Assembly (NCBI GenBank): GCA_036524155.1
Contig: DATDCV010000287.1
Location: 1-34,487, forward strand
Length of the DNA: 34,487 nt
Origin: DATDCV01 sp036524155
GTDB lineage: Bacteria > Verrucomicrobiota > Verrucomicrobiia > Limisphaerales > UBA8199
Reading direction: 5' to 3'
Below, in pieces: positions 23,231 through 32,864 of this stretch; the first letter of the stretch is position 1; each line of letters opens with the position of its first letter. The position numbers were made by a program, and so were the translations under genes. The notes below the pieces were generated by a model. The model ran no database searches. It was given only the letters and a program-made list of their open reading frames with translations, and was not told the origin of the DNA.

Positions 23231-25258
23231 ATGGGCATGCAGTTAGAGATCATCGGCCCCCACCCGTTCGCGCGGGACAACCAAGGGCAGCAAGCGACTC
23301 GCATTGGCACGGTCTTCCCCGACTACTCGGCCCTTATCACCCAACTCCCGGGTGTGCACGCCTGGCAACGGGTCAATTTCCTTGATCATCTCAACGCCCA
23401 ACGCGCGGCCAAGGGCCTGCCCCAACTTACTGCCGACGAAGAACAAGCCGTTTCGTGCAACTCGGTGGACCTGGTGTTCGAACCCGACCATATCCTGATT
23501 CGGCCGGATCCGGAGCGCATGGAGCTGGCGTTTGCGGCCGATGAGTTGCTGCAGACTCTCGTATCGAAACGGCAGGTCAGGTTTCTGTCGGTTGCCGATG
23601 TACGGGTTCGGGAGGCGATCAAGCGCCGCGGCGAGTGCTGGCGTCTCAGTTCGATCCCTAAGGGGCGAGACGCCAAAGCCAGGCTGGTGTCCGGCTCGAA
23701 AGTCAGCATCAAGGGCCGGCCGATTTATTTCTACAACCGCCTGACCGGCACTCGCTGGCTGACTTTCCAGGAATTCGAGTCTTTGGGTACTCTGCCCGCA
23801 CCCGATCTGGCGCGGCACTTGCAGGAGATCGCCGACCATTCTGTCCGCCGCAATCGCTTGGACCATCCGGAACTTGATTTCTTCGCCGTCGACCTCCGCC
23901 TTTTCGGCGCTCGCGACTTTGCCGACGTGGCCTACGAGCAGCTTTCACCGGACCAGCTCCGCGAAAAGTACGAGGAGCTGACACGCCATTTCCAAGCGGC
24001 CGTGCACGAAGGGTTTCGCAAGGACAACCCAGAAAGCAGGGCCTGGAGCGAGCGCATTGTGTCCACGCTGTTCCTGGAGGGCAACGAGACGCAAACCGAG
24101 CAAATCCTCAGCGGCCTGAGCCCCGAGTTTTTCCTGCAGATCGAGTGGCTGGCCGGCGGCCGCTTCGAAGAAGGCGAGTTCCTTCTCGACCCGGTCTTTG
24201 AAGAAGCCGCGCTTCATCCCGAGGAGCCCGAGCTGCAAAGACTCTGCGACCCAAGGGCGAAGGAAATCATTCTCAACTTAATCCGCGACTTTGGCGATCT
24301 CGAATACATCAACGTGGGCAGCGTGCCCGAGTCGCTTTCCCTGGACCGCCCACAGAAAGAAGGCCGCCGCGCGGTGTTCCTCACCGAATTCCGCGCGCGC
24401 AGCGAAGCGCAGCCCATTAAACGTTTTCTTCGCCTGCAAAAGTGGGGCACCTGGGAGCATCTGGACGAAGGCAAAGACCTGCTCCAGTCGATACAGGAAA
24501 GTGACGAATACGCCGACTACTGGCTGGACCGCCGCCTGGGCTGCCGGCAGTTGGGCATGAACCTTTGCCGCCGCGTGCTCATGCGTCAACTCCATGAAGT
24601 CTACAACGGAATCAACCGGAACTATCGCGGCAAGGTGATCCGCACGACTTATTTCGAGCGCGAATACCTGCCGGGAATCGCCACCGACAAGCTCCCGCTG
24701 GATCGTTACTCCCGTCCGGGGTACGCCCCCAAGCTCGCATCCTTGCTGGGCCAAGTCGCCGCGGCCGCCCTCATTGTGGGCCGCTCCTTTGACTCGACAC
24801 GTCCCGCTTTTGACGATGGTGATGAGGTGGTGCGCGAAGACGACAACGGCTTGCCGTCGGAAATACTGCTCGGCGATCACAGCGGGGCTTTTACCGAGTA
24901 TCAACTGCCACTGCTTACTTTCGCCCCCGATTACGCGCGCCCCATCAACCGGCGCGAGGGCATCCTGCCCAACCCCCGGGAATTTGCCCTCACCTACCTG
25001 GCGGCGCTCCGTGATCAGTTCCTGCACATCCAGGGTGATTACCGCAAGCGGCGGCGCGCCTTTGATAACCTTTTCCGACACTGCAGGTACGACCCCGGCG
25101 GCAGCTTCGGCTATCGCTGGGAATGTGTCCTGCGGCGCCTGGACCAGACGGACGCGGACGCCCTTATCCAGGGGATCCGCCAGCACATCCGCGCCCTGAA
25201 GGACGTCACCGCCCTGCCGCCGGCGGCGGCGCAAAGTGTCGAAGCGGTGAAGCGCTAG
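23231..25258 (+). CDS. Unrecognised 675-residue protein
   Basis: I do not recognise a family. The protein is soluble (no signal peptide or membrane helices), charged and rich in Arg, Glu and aromatic residues. The N-terminal ~100 residues contain FPDYSALITQLPGVHAWQRVNFLD and a segment DLVFEPDHILIRPDPERMELAF. The middle is long and helical. The C-terminal third has the most motif-like segments: YADYWLDRRLGCRQLGMNL, RTTYFEREYLPGI, ALIVGRSFDSTRP, an acidic FDDGDEVV (about residue 527) and GDHSGAFTEY (about 548). The conserved-looking acidic and His residues there could form an active site, but I cannot assign chemistry. I chose the ATG at 23231; an ATG two codons later is equally possible. Codon usage and open frame leave no doubt it is a gene. 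Confidence 0.85.
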   Translation: MGMQLEIIGPHPFARDNQGQQATRIGTVFPDYSALITQLPGVHAWQRVNFLDHLNAQRAAKGLPQLTADEEQAVSCNSVDLVFEPDHILIRPDPERMELAFAADELLQTLVSKRQVRFLSVADVRVREAIKRRGECWRLSSIPKGRDAKARLVSGSKVSIKGRPIYFYNRLTGTRWLTFQEFESLGTLPAPDLARHLQEIADHSVRRNRLDHPELDFFAVDLRLFGARDFADVAYEQLSPDQLREKYEELTRHFQAAVHEGFRKDNPESRAWSERIVSTLFLEGNETQTEQILSGLSPEFFLQIEWLAGGRFEEGEFLLDPVFEEAALHPEEPELQRLCDPRAKEIILNLIRDFGDLEYINVGSVPESLSLDRPQKEGRRAVFLTEFRARSEAQPIKRFLRLQKWGTWEHLDEGKDLLQSIQESDEYADYWLDRRLGCRQLGMNLCRRVLMRQLHEVYNGINRNYRGKVIRTTYFEREYLPGIATDKLPLDRYSRPGYAPKLASLLGQVAAAALIVGRSFDSTRPAFDDGDEVVREDDNGLPSEILLGDHSGAFTEYQLPLLTFAPDYARPINRREGILPNPREFALTYLAALRDQFLHIQGDYRKRRRAFDNLFRHCRYDPGGSFGYRWECVLRRLDQTDADALIQGIRQHIRALKDVTALPPAAAQSVEAVKR

Positions 25259-25265
25259 ATGACCG

Positions 25266-27575
25266 CTACTTGAGCACCTGCAACAAGCTGGTAAAGTCGT
25301 CGGTCCAGAGCACTTTCTTCCTGCGTGTACTCAAGGGGCTGGCAGCGGCGCAAATCGCGGGCGTCTGCAGCAGTTCTTTATCCCGGGTCAACAGGACCCA
25401 CGTTGATGAATAAAGCCACCACTCCTCGGTGGTTTCGTCATAATCGATCACTGCGGCGCCGTAATTAAACTGGCGGGCCATCGCAAGCACCACGGGTTCG
25501 AGGTCCAGGAAATGGTTCGAGATGTGCACGGCGATAACGCCGTTGGTTTTCAGGTGCCGTCCGTAAAGCTCGAAAGCCTCGCGCGTCAGCAAATGGGCTG
25601 GAATGGCATCCCCGCTGAACGCGTCCAGCGCCAACAAGTCGAACTGCTGCGCCGGCTCTCGTTCCATCGATAAACGGGCGTCGCCAACCTTTATCTCTAC
25701 TTTCCCGGCACAGCGCCGGAGATAGCTGAACCGCGAAGTCGCCAGCGTGATCACTTGCGGGTTGATTTCGTAAATGCGCAAGTAGTCCCCGGCTTTGGCG
25801 TAAACCGCCAGGCTGCCGGTGCCCAACCCGACCAGCCCGATCCGGCGCCCCCCGGCCGATAACGCATCCAGCGCCAGTCCCACCCCGCTTTCCGCGGCGT
25901 AATAGCTCGTGGGCCAGGTCGCCTGCTCCTCATCGACAAACTGCAGCCCGTGTGTGATCCGCCCGTGCTGGAGCACGACGTGACGGCTCTTCGGGTCCTC
26001 CTTATGGTGCTCATACACCGTCAACACCCCGTAGAAATTCCTTGAGGTCAGGATTTTGTCCGGTTCATACACATGCGCCCGGCTCCACAGGGTCCCGCCC
26101 AGCAACCCCAGGCCGAGGAACAACCACAGACAGGCCAGCAACCGCCAGTGCGCGAACTTCCGCGGCCTTTGCCGGACGATCCACGACAACACGAGGACAC
26201 CTAGAACGGCCCACATCCCAATCCTCAGCCCTGTCATATACGGACGGGCCAGGAATTTACCGGTGGTCCCCAGGTAGGCGAGGCACCGGTCCAGGCCCAG
26301 AAACGCCAGCAGCGGCAAGAGGCTGGCCAGCCAGAGCCACACACCATCAGGTGTTTTTCGTGGCAGCCAGCGGCTTCCCTCCGCGACGCAGATCAGCCAT
26401 AGCAGGCCGGCGCAGGCAAACAGACCCCAATGCAGTTCATAGTAATTGGCGAACAGTAACGGGGCCCCAACCGCCACAAACAAACCTCCCAGCGCACCAC
26501 CCGTCGCGATTCCAAGGTAAAAACCCGTCAGCTTTTCCGGCGCCGGCCGGAGCCGGTAAACCTCGCCGTGACAGACCATGCAGCAGATGAACAGACCGGA
26601 ACAATAAACCGAAAGCTGCTTCCAGACCGGCCAGTTCCCGCCGCGGTACAGCGCCCAGCAGATGCCCGTCAAAGCCACTACCAGCATCAAGGTGAATGGC
26701 GCCCGCCGATACCAACGCTCGCTATCGAAACAAAGAATGAAACTCAACAAATAAAGCGATAGCGGCACAATCCAGAGGAAGGGAATTACCGCCACATCCT
26801 GGCAGATCTTATTCGTGGTCGCCAGCAACAGCACCGAGGCGGTCGCCGGCAGCAGCACCCATAGAATCTTTTGCAGGAAGGCCAGCCCCTCCGCCAGGCT
26901 GGGTATCGTGTGCGCTCCGGGTCGATCGGGATCCGGCGAAATCGCCAACGCTTGCTCCGACCCGACAGCTTGCACTCCGCCGAGATTCCGCAGGGCGCAC
27001 CAGGCGCACCCCGCCACAAACAACACAAGCCCTATTCCCCAAACCGAGGCCTGTGTCTTGCGTGTCAATAGCGGTTCCACCGCGAACGGATAGGAAATCA
27101 GGGCCAGCAGGGAGCCAAGGTTGGAAAGGGCGTAAAGGCGGTAGGGTGACCGACCGGTGAATTGCCGGTGAAACCAATGCTGGATCAACGGCCCGGTGGA
27201 GGACAGCACGAAGTAGGGCAACCCGATGCAGGCGGCGAGAAGAGCCAGGATCTGGAGAACAGGATTCCCATCGCCCGGCGGTTTCCATTGTTCCCCGGGT
27301 CTGACGGGCAACGCCGCCACTGCCAGCACCAACAACGCGACATGGAGCCAGGCCTGGGCTTTGGGTTTCAGCCGTTGCGTGAGCCAATGGGCGTACGCAT
27401 AGCCCCCCAGCAGCAACACCTGAAAGAAAAGCATGCACGTCGTCCAGACGCCCGGCCCGCCTCCAAACCATGGCAAAATGAATTTCCCCATGAGCGGTTG
27501 GACCTGGAACAGCAAGAAGGCGCCCAGAAATATGGTGACCGCGTACGGCAGCATTCCGCCCATGCTGTCAGCCAA
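25266..27575 (-). CDS. Fused MFS-like / spermidine synthase-like membrane protein
   Basis: This 769-residue protein has an N-terminal membrane half of about a dozen hydrophobic helices (residues 8 to ~480), beginning LPYAVTIFLGAFLLFQVQPLMGKFILPWFGG, a hallmark of the 'fused MFS/spermidine synthase' family. A soluble SpeE-type methyltransferase-fold domain follows from about residue 515. It shows HGRITHG, IGLVGLGTGSLAVY (about 570-583), EINP, GDARLSM and LDAFSGDAIPAHLLT. True polyamine synthesis is not established for this fusion family, and the substrate is unknown. The C-terminus converges on the unrecognised protein with only 7 bp between stop codons. Confidence 0.9.
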   Translation of the reverse strand: MADSMGGMLPYAVTIFLGAFLLFQVQPLMGKFILPWFGGGPGVWTTCMLFFQVLLLGGYAYAHWLTQRLKPKAQAWLHVALLVLAVAALPVRPGEQWKPPGDGNPVLQILALLAACIGLPYFVLSSTGPLIQHWFHRQFTGRSPYRLYALSNLGSLLALISYPFAVEPLLTRKTQASVWGIGLVLFVAGCAWCALRNLGGVQAVGSEQALAISPDPDRPGAHTIPSLAEGLAFLQKILWVLLPATASVLLLATTNKICQDVAVIPFLWIVPLSLYLLSFILCFDSERWYRRAPFTLMLVVALTGICWALYRGGNWPVWKQLSVYCSGLFICCMVCHGEVYRLRPAPEKLTGFYLGIATGGALGGLFVAVGAPLLFANYYELHWGLFACAGLLWLICVAEGSRWLPRKTPDGVWLWLASLLPLLAFLGLDRCLAYLGTTGKFLARPYMTGLRIGMWAVLGVLVLSWIVRQRPRKFAHWRLLACLWLFLGLGLLGGTLWSRAHVYEPDKILTSRNFYGVLTVYEHHKEDPKSRHVVLQHGRITHGLQFVDEEQATWPTSYYAAESGVGLALDALSAGGRRIGLVGLGTGSLAVYAKAGDYLRIYEINPQVITLATSRFSYLRRCAGKVEIKVGDARLSMEREPAQQFDLLALDAFSGDAIPAHLLTREAFELYGRHLKTNGVIAVHISNHFLDLEPVVLAMARQFNYGAAVIDYDETTEEWWLYSSTWVLLTRDKELLQTPAICAAASPLSTRRKKVLWTDDFTSLLQVLK

Positions 27576-27754
27576 CGCTCCGCAAAGCCAGCGACTTCGT
27601 ATTTCCTAACCAAGGCCTCAGATTTTTGCGGTTGGCGCTTCCGCCCTTGCATTTCACGCGGCCGGCTTCATCTTACGTCGGGTTTTGAGCCTGAGACTGG
27701 CCGTCAGGCCCCAACCTGACCAAAGCTATTGAATCCGACAAAACAAACACATTT

Positions 27755-28207
27755 ATGGCGTTGAAGAATGCTCCCGACCTGACCCGGAATCCCCCCCGAA
27801 GCCCGCGCGTGCGCCTGGGCGGCTACGTCATCCTGCCTCGCATGCTGGACAAGTGCCGCGCGCTAATCGCCGGCCAGAACGGCGAATACGATTACGCATG
27901 CCCAATGGACCAGCGGTTCCTGGAATTCGCCGGGATCGATCCCAAAGCGCTGAAGCAGCAAGTCGCGTCCGGCAAAAGCGATAGTGCCGTGTTGGAGTGG
28001 ATTCGGAAGCACGCGAAAAACAGGCCCACGGACGCCCAAATTGCCTCCTGGTCCGCTTTCCAGGACCAACGGGCGCCCTCGGAAACGGATGGGCGCGAGT
28101 TCTTCCAGGAAGTCCACAGCAAGCTCGCTCCCCAGCGCGAAGACATTTCAACCTGGTTTGATTTGCTCGATTTGGACGATTACGTTTCGTTTGGAGGTAA
28201 GGCGTAG
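27755..28207 (+). CDS. DUF5069 family protein
   Basis: This 150-residue cytosolic protein has the DUF5069 signature: DLTRNPPRSPRVRLGGYVILPRMLDKCRA near the start, YDYACPMDQRFLEFAGID in the middle and a C-terminal acidic FDLLDLDDYVSFGG. The family is frequent in Verrucomicrobiota and Planctomycetota, and its function is unknown. It is divergent from the MFS/spermidine-synthase gene with 179 bp between, and 155 bp upstream of glnD on the same strand. Confidence 0.9.
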   Translation: MALKNAPDLTRNPPRSPRVRLGGYVILPRMLDKCRALIAGQNGEYDYACPMDQRFLEFAGIDPKALKQQVASGKSDSAVLEWIRKHAKNRPTDAQIASWSAFQDQRAPSETDGREFFQEVHSKLAPQREDISTWFDLLDLDDYVSFGGKA

Positions 28208-28362
28208 CGCAAAGCCGCGCAACCGAGCCTGTTCAGGTCAATTCGAACCGGGTTGGAACCGCCATCCGCGGGGGAGTGCGGCCGGCCGGACTCTCTGCCC
28301 TCGCAACTGCCCCTCACCACGGCCGGTTGCCCCCCTTGCGCCCGTTGGACTTTGCACCCAGA

Positions 28363-31146
28363 ATGAAAGGTCGAATGCAGGAGCTGATTCAGAAGATTGA
28401 AGCCGATGCGGCAGCGCGACTGCCCTTGCCAGCCGGGCGCGCGGCCACGCAGGAGTTGTCCAGGTACAAAGGCTTTCTGAAGCTGGAGACGCACCGGCTC
28501 AAGATGCTCCACCGGGCCGGCGGCGGCGGGCTCGAGATCTGCCGGGCGCGGGCGGCGATCCTCGACCTGCTGCTGCGGTACCTGTGGGAAGCAGCAAAGC
28601 ATTCCCTGTCCGAGCAGGGACAGAAGGAGTTTCCGGCGCTGGCGCTGGTGGCACTCGGCGGCTATGGCCGGGCGGAATTGAATCCCCACAGCGACATCGA
28701 CTTCATGTTTCTGCACGACCGCCAGATCGCCGCGGCGCGGCCGTTGCCGTATCTAAGACACCTTATCGATGGTGTTCTATACCCGCTGTGGGACATCGGC
28801 CAAAAGGTCGGCCATTCGGTTCGGACGGTGGATGAAGCGGTGAACCAGGCCAACAGCGACATGCAGTCCAAGACCGCGCTGATCGAAGCGCGGTTGATCG
28901 CCGGCGACGAGGGTCTGTTTCACAAGCTGCAAAAAACGTTGCTGGCAAAATGCGTCAGCGGCCACGAGCAGGAATACATTGCGATGCGCGTTGACGACCA
29001 GAACGCGCGGCGCAGCAAGTTTGGCAATTCGGCCTGTATGCAGGAACCGAACATCAAAGGCGGGTGCGGCGGGCTGCGGGATTATCAGAACCTGCTGTGG
29101 ATGGCGTTTTTCAAGTACCGCACCCGGTCGCTGAAGGACCTCCAGGCCCATGAAATGATCAGCGACACGGAGCGCAAGCAGCTCGAGGCGGCTTACGATT
29201 TCCTGCTCCGCGTTCGCACGGAGATGCACTACCACGTCAACCGCGCGATGGACGTCCTGAGCAAAAGCCTGCAACCGGCGGTGGCCCATAACCTCGGTTA
29301 CAAGGAACGCTCGCCCAGCCAGCGCATCGAGCGGTTCATGCGCGACGTTTACACGCACTCCCGCAACATCTTCCTCATCACGCGCACCCTCGAACGGCGG
29401 CTGGCGCTGCTGGCCCCGCCACGAAGGCTCTCGCTCCGCGCGCTGCTGCCTCAGGCCGGCAAGCGCAAGACCGAGCACATCGATGGCTTCAGAATCGTCG
29501 GCGGCGAGATCCTCGCTTCCTCGGCACGCGTGTTCCGCGAGCAACCGCGCCGGCTCATGCGGGTATTTCTGTACGGGCAGCAGCGCGCCGCCACCCTCCA
29601 CCCCGACCTGGCCCAGTCCATTCGCAACCAACTGGGGCTGGTGGACCGCGCGTTCCTGGCCGACGAACATGTGCGGGAGACCTTCCTGACGATTCTCAAT
29701 CAGCGCGGCGTCGTCGCCCCGGCGCTGCGCGCCATGCACGAAGTGGACCTGCTCGGCAAATACCTCCCTGAGTTTGGCAAGCTGACCTGCCTGGTGCAGC
29801 ACGAGTTCTACCACCAGTACACGGCGGACGAGCACACGCTGGTGTGCCTCGAGCAGTTGGACCGGGTATGGGAGGCCAAAGAACCTCTCTACCGCACCTA
29901 TACGCCCCTCTTCCAGGGCCTTGAGCGCCCGTTCATTTTGTATCTCGGCTTGCTGTTGCATGATATCGGAAAACCCGAAGGCCACGGCCACCACTCGGAG
30001 GTCAGCGCGGAGCTGGCACTGCGCGCCGCCAAACGGCTCGCCCTGGATAACGTGGCAACCCAGACGCTGCGGCTGCTCATCGAGAACCACCTGCTGATGG
30101 CGAGCGTCTCGCAGCGCCGGGACCTTGACGATCCGGCGGTAATCCGCAGTTTCGCCAAGCACGTCCAAAACCCGGAAGTGGTCGGCCTGCTCACGCTGCA
30201 TACTTTTGTGGACGCGCAAGCCACGAGCGACAAGCTTTGGAACGGGTTCAAAGACTCCCTGTTGTGGTCGCTCCACTTCAAAACCATGCGCCTGATGGAT
30301 GGGGGAGCGGAGTTTGTTCGGGTCGAGGAAAAGCAGCGCGAATTGCTGCTCTCCGAAGTGCAGCGCCAGTTGCCGGCCGAAATCACCGCCGAAGAACTGC
30401 AGGCGCACTTTGCGAACCTGCCGTCCCGCTATTTTCAAATCCATACCGCGCGCGAGGTCCTCGAGGACCTGACCCTCGCGCACCAGTTCATGCGACTGCA
30501 GATCGCCGAGGAGGAAAACCCGCTGCGGCCCATCATTAACTGGCGCGACGACCCGGACCGCGGCTGCAACGCGGTCAAGCTTTGCACCTGGGACCGGGCG
30601 GGCATGTTCCGGAAGATTGCCGGCTCACTGAGCGCCGCGGGGCTGAATATTCTGGGGGCGCAAATCTTCTCGCGCGCCGATGGCCTCGTGCTGGACACCT
30701 TTTTCGTCACCGATGCCCGGACCGGCAACCCGGCCGGACGTGAGCAGCGCGAAATGTTCGAGTTTGTGATTAACAAAGCGCTAACAGGGGAGGAGGTGCA
30801 TTTCCAGTCGTTGATTGCCCGGCAGAAATCCTCGCGTCCGGCTTACCAGGCTTACGCCGGCGAGCGGCTCCCCACGCGCGTGCGGTTTGACAATGAGTCC
30901 TCGGACACGCGCACGCTGGTCGAAGTGGAAACCGAGGATCGAATCGGGTTGCTCTACGCCGTCTCGGAGGCGCTGGCGGCACTCCAACTGGACATCTCGG
31001 CGGCGCGGATCAGCACCGAACGCGGGGCGGCGATCGACAGTTTTTACGTCAAGGAACTGGATGGCGGCAAGGTGCGATCGGCGGAACGGCAGCAGGAAAT
31101 CGAGCAGGTACTCCGCGGAGCCGTCGGCCGCCTCGATCAGTCTTGA
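28363..31146 (+). CDS. glnD: [Protein-PII] uridylyltransferase/uridylyl-removing enzyme GlnD
   Basis: This is the nitrogen sensor that uridylylates PII at low glutamine and removes UMP at high glutamine. In the 927-residue protein the nucleotidyltransferase motif GGYGRAELNPHSDIDF is at about 99-115, with both catalytic Asp. GlnE/GlnD helical region motifs follow (EPNIKGGCGGLRDYQNLLW). The HD hydrolase motif HDIGKPEGHGHHSE is at about 532-545. Two C-terminal ACT domains for glutamine start near 739 (CTWDRAGMFRKIAGSL) and 851 (ETEDRIGLLYAVSEAL). All catalytic residues are present, so both activities are expected. The start at 28363 (MKGRMQEL) or 28375 fits; the longer frame to 28276 is unlikely. 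Confidence 0.96.
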   Translation: MKGRMQELIQKIEADAAARLPLPAGRAATQELSRYKGFLKLETHRLKMLHRAGGGGLEICRARAAILDLLLRYLWEAAKHSLSEQGQKEFPALALVALGGYGRAELNPHSDIDFMFLHDRQIAAARPLPYLRHLIDGVLYPLWDIGQKVGHSVRTVDEAVNQANSDMQSKTALIEARLIAGDEGLFHKLQKTLLAKCVSGHEQEYIAMRVDDQNARRSKFGNSACMQEPNIKGGCGGLRDYQNLLWMAFFKYRTRSLKDLQAHEMISDTERKQLEAAYDFLLRVRTEMHYHVNRAMDVLSKSLQPAVAHNLGYKERSPSQRIERFMRDVYTHSRNIFLITRTLERRLALLAPPRRLSLRALLPQAGKRKTEHIDGFRIVGGEILASSARVFREQPRRLMRVFLYGQQRAATLHPDLAQSIRNQLGLVDRAFLADEHVRETFLTILNQRGVVAPALRAMHEVDLLGKYLPEFGKLTCLVQHEFYHQYTADEHTLVCLEQLDRVWEAKEPLYRTYTPLFQGLERPFILYLGLLLHDIGKPEGHGHHSEVSAELALRAAKRLALDNVATQTLRLLIENHLLMASVSQRRDLDDPAVIRSFAKHVQNPEVVGLLTLHTFVDAQATSDKLWNGFKDSLLWSLHFKTMRLMDGGAEFVRVEEKQRELLLSEVQRQLPAEITAEELQAHFANLPSRYFQIHTAREVLEDLTLAHQFMRLQIAEEENPLRPIINWRDDPDRGCNAVKLCTWDRAGMFRKIAGSLSAAGLNILGAQIFSRADGLVLDTFFVTDARTGNPAGREQREMFEFVINKALTGEEVHFQSLIARQKSSRPAYQAYAGERLPTRVRFDNESSDTRTLVEVETEDRIGLLYAVSEALAALQLDISAARISTERGAAIDSFYVKELDGGKVRSAERQQEIEQVLRGAVGRLDQS

Positions 31147-31161
31147 GCGCGGCTGGCAGGG

Positions 31162-31899
31162 CTATAATGGCTGGACGGGCAGGGAGGCGAGACGCGTCTG
31201 GCCCGTGTCGCCGGCCCGCCATCGGGAGGGCTGATGGCCGAAGCGCTGCTGGAGATCTGCCGGCAAATCGGAAAACCGGATTCGGGCAAGGCCCAAACCG
31301 CCGGGCTCGGGCTCGAAGGCCACCGTAATGGCTTCCGGTTCGACCTTCACCACCGTTACCGCCGGATAGACCCTGCCTTTGGACTCAACTCGAAGGCTTT
31401 TGCCCGATCGTGCTGCCGATGTGAGCATCAGGTTCTGCCGGGCTGTCTGCGACCCCTGGTCGGCCGCCTGGTTAAAAAACTTTAGCGCCACATTCAGATC
31501 ACGCTGCACGCCCCTGCCCTGCGCGTAAAGAACCCCCAACTGGTTCTGGGCGAGAACGGATCCCTGGGCTGCAGCCTTGCCATACCAATCGGCAGCCCGC
31601 TGGTAGTCCTGTCGCACGCCCAGTCCTTTGGCGTACATCAACGCCAGTCCCGCCTGCGCCTTGAGATGACCCTGGGCAGCCGCCTTGGCCAGCCAAGCGA
31701 CCGCCATCCGGTTATCCTTCCCGACCACGTATCCATCGAAATACGCCTTTCCGAGCCGGTATTGCGCCTCGGGTTGTCCCTTTGCGGCCCGATGCTCCAA
31801 TCGAGCCGGGTCAAACCGCCAGCTCACTACGTAAAACGCTACAAGGCTCGCCACCACAGCCACCAGCGTTATCACGGGGCGTAAGTACTTCTTCTTCAT
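31162..31899 (-). CDS. Membrane-anchored Sel1-repeat protein
   Basis: This 245-residue protein has an N-terminal membrane helix (about residues 10-27). Three to four Sel1-like repeats follow (about 35-150), with the pattern A..YRLGKAYFDGYVVGKDNRMAVAWLAKAAAQGHLKAQ. A separate C-terminal domain (about 165-225) has GRVYPAVTVVKVEPEAITVAF and IRFSDLPADLQQRFGH. This domain also recurs in other verrucomicrobial envelope proteins. Sel1 repeats are protein-interaction scaffolds; the partner is unknown. It is convergent with glnD, with 15 bp between the stop codons. Confidence 0.9.
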   Translation of the reverse strand: MKKKYLRPVITLVAVVASLVAFYVVSWRFDPARLEHRAAKGQPEAQYRLGKAYFDGYVVGKDNRMAVAWLAKAAAQGHLKAQAGLALMYAKGLGVRQDYQRAADWYGKAAAQGSVLAQNQLGVLYAQGRGVQRDLNVALKFFNQAADQGSQTARQNLMLTSAARSGKSLRVESKGRVYPAVTVVKVEPEAITVAFEPEPGGLGLARIRFSDLPADLQQRFGHQPSRWRAGDTGQTRLASLPVQPL

Positions 31900-31944
31900 A
31901 CACCCCCTTCTTAAACCCTCGACCTGCGATGTCGCAATCGGAGC

Positions 31945-31976
31945 GACTACGAAACGTAGTCCCGGGGTTTCCCCGG
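31945..31976. repeat. Two adjacent perfect hairpins
   Basis: GACTACG (31945-31951) pairs with CGTAGTC (31955-31961) over a 3-nt loop. It is followed immediately by CCGGGG (31962-31967) pairing with CCCCGG (31971-31976) over TTT. They lie in the 188-bp gap between the lipoprotein and Sel1 genes. A small TGCGA/TCGCA palindrome lies 20 bp before them. There is no T-run, so they resemble a repetitive palindromic element more than a terminator. Confidence 0.6.
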
Positions 31977-32087
31977 TTCAAAGATGGGTCAACAAGGAGC
32001 ACTGGTCTTTCCCACGACTGAGAGGTCTGGCCACTCCGACGCGTCCAGGCGTCCAGGCAGTCCGGCCCCCGGTATCGGCTCTCGGGC

Positions 32088-32681
32088 TTACTTTTCTTTC
32101 CGGTCGGGTTCCCGCACGAACTCGAGGTCATGCTCGAAGACCTTGCCCGCCCGCTCGTAGGTCAGTTTCAGGCGCGCCCTTCCCGTCTTCCAAACCCAAT
32201 CATAAGGCGTGATGACCTCGGCATACGCCACTGGTGGCGGGCCCCACCAACCCGGGCCGCACCAGGCACCCCACATCGGGTCGGGCCAAAAGCCGGCGTA
32301 ACCCCAGCCCCACCCGGGACCGTAGGCCCAGTAGTCCGGATACGCATAAGAAAATGGAATCGGTGGCAGTAGAAAACGGGTAAAGCTGTGCGGTCCGATT
32401 ACTCTCTGGCGGACCGGATGGCTCTCGCCGCCGGGATCCGTCACGAAACTACGATTCGCCAACAGCACGATCCGGTCGTCGGTCGGATTGCTCACTTGCA
32501 TCGCCAGGTGGTCGCGATCGCGATAGAGCCGATAATCCAACGGCTCGTAATGAAGGGTGACGCTCTGGGCCGCCACGGGTGGCGCGCCCGAAGCAGGTTG
32601 GAGGATGCGATACCGATAGGTCGTGCAGCCACTCGCGCACAGCGCGAGACCGAGCACTAAAGCCAAATCCGACGTCTTCAT
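32088..32681 (-). CDS. Hypothetical lipoprotein with Trp/Gly/Pro-rich segment
   Basis: This 197-residue protein has a lipoprotein signal peptide and lipobox (LCASGC, Cys19). The core has a beta-rich pattern (SVTLHYEPLDYRLYRDRDHLAMQVSN, then DRIVLLANRSFVTDPGGESHPV) that may be a small immunoglobulin-like fold. An unusual aromatic/Gly/Pro-rich stretch (about 115-150) follows, with WAYGPGWGWGYAGFWPDP and CGPGWWGPP. The end is charged (LEFVREPDRKEK). No function is recognised. The start at 32681 is fixed by the signal peptide; the open frame runs further, to 32864. Confidence 0.75.
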   Translation of the reverse strand: MKTSDLALVLGLALCASGCTTYRYRILQPASGAPPVAAQSVTLHYEPLDYRLYRDRDHLAMQVSNPTDDRIVLLANRSFVTDPGGESHPVRQRVIGPHSFTRFLLPPIPFSYAYPDYWAYGPGWGWGYAGFWPDPMWGAWCGPGWWGPPPVAYAEVITPYDWVWKTGRARLKLTYERAGKVFEHDLEFVREPDRKEK

Positions 32682-32864
32682 AAACCGATCGCTTTCCCGC
32701 ACCGGAAACTTACGCGTTCGCCGATGCGGCAGCAACCAATAGCGGACCGAAGAGTAACCGCCCCCCTCCTGTCGCTCGACCGTCCGACCCGCCTGGCTCG
32801 CCGATTGGGCCTCCAGCTTTCCTTGACGGGCGCGCCCGATGTGATTGGCTTTGCCGCGGGTCAT

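Noticed and set aside
24278..25234. Minus-strand open frame of 318 codons opposite the unrecognised 675-residue protein
   Set aside because: The plus-strand frame is longer and has better protein-like composition; the antisense translation has no recognisable motif.
28777..30483. Minus-strand open frame of 568 codons opposite glnD
   Set aside because: It is a shadow of the GC-rich glnD gene, whose domains are all recognisable on the plus strand.
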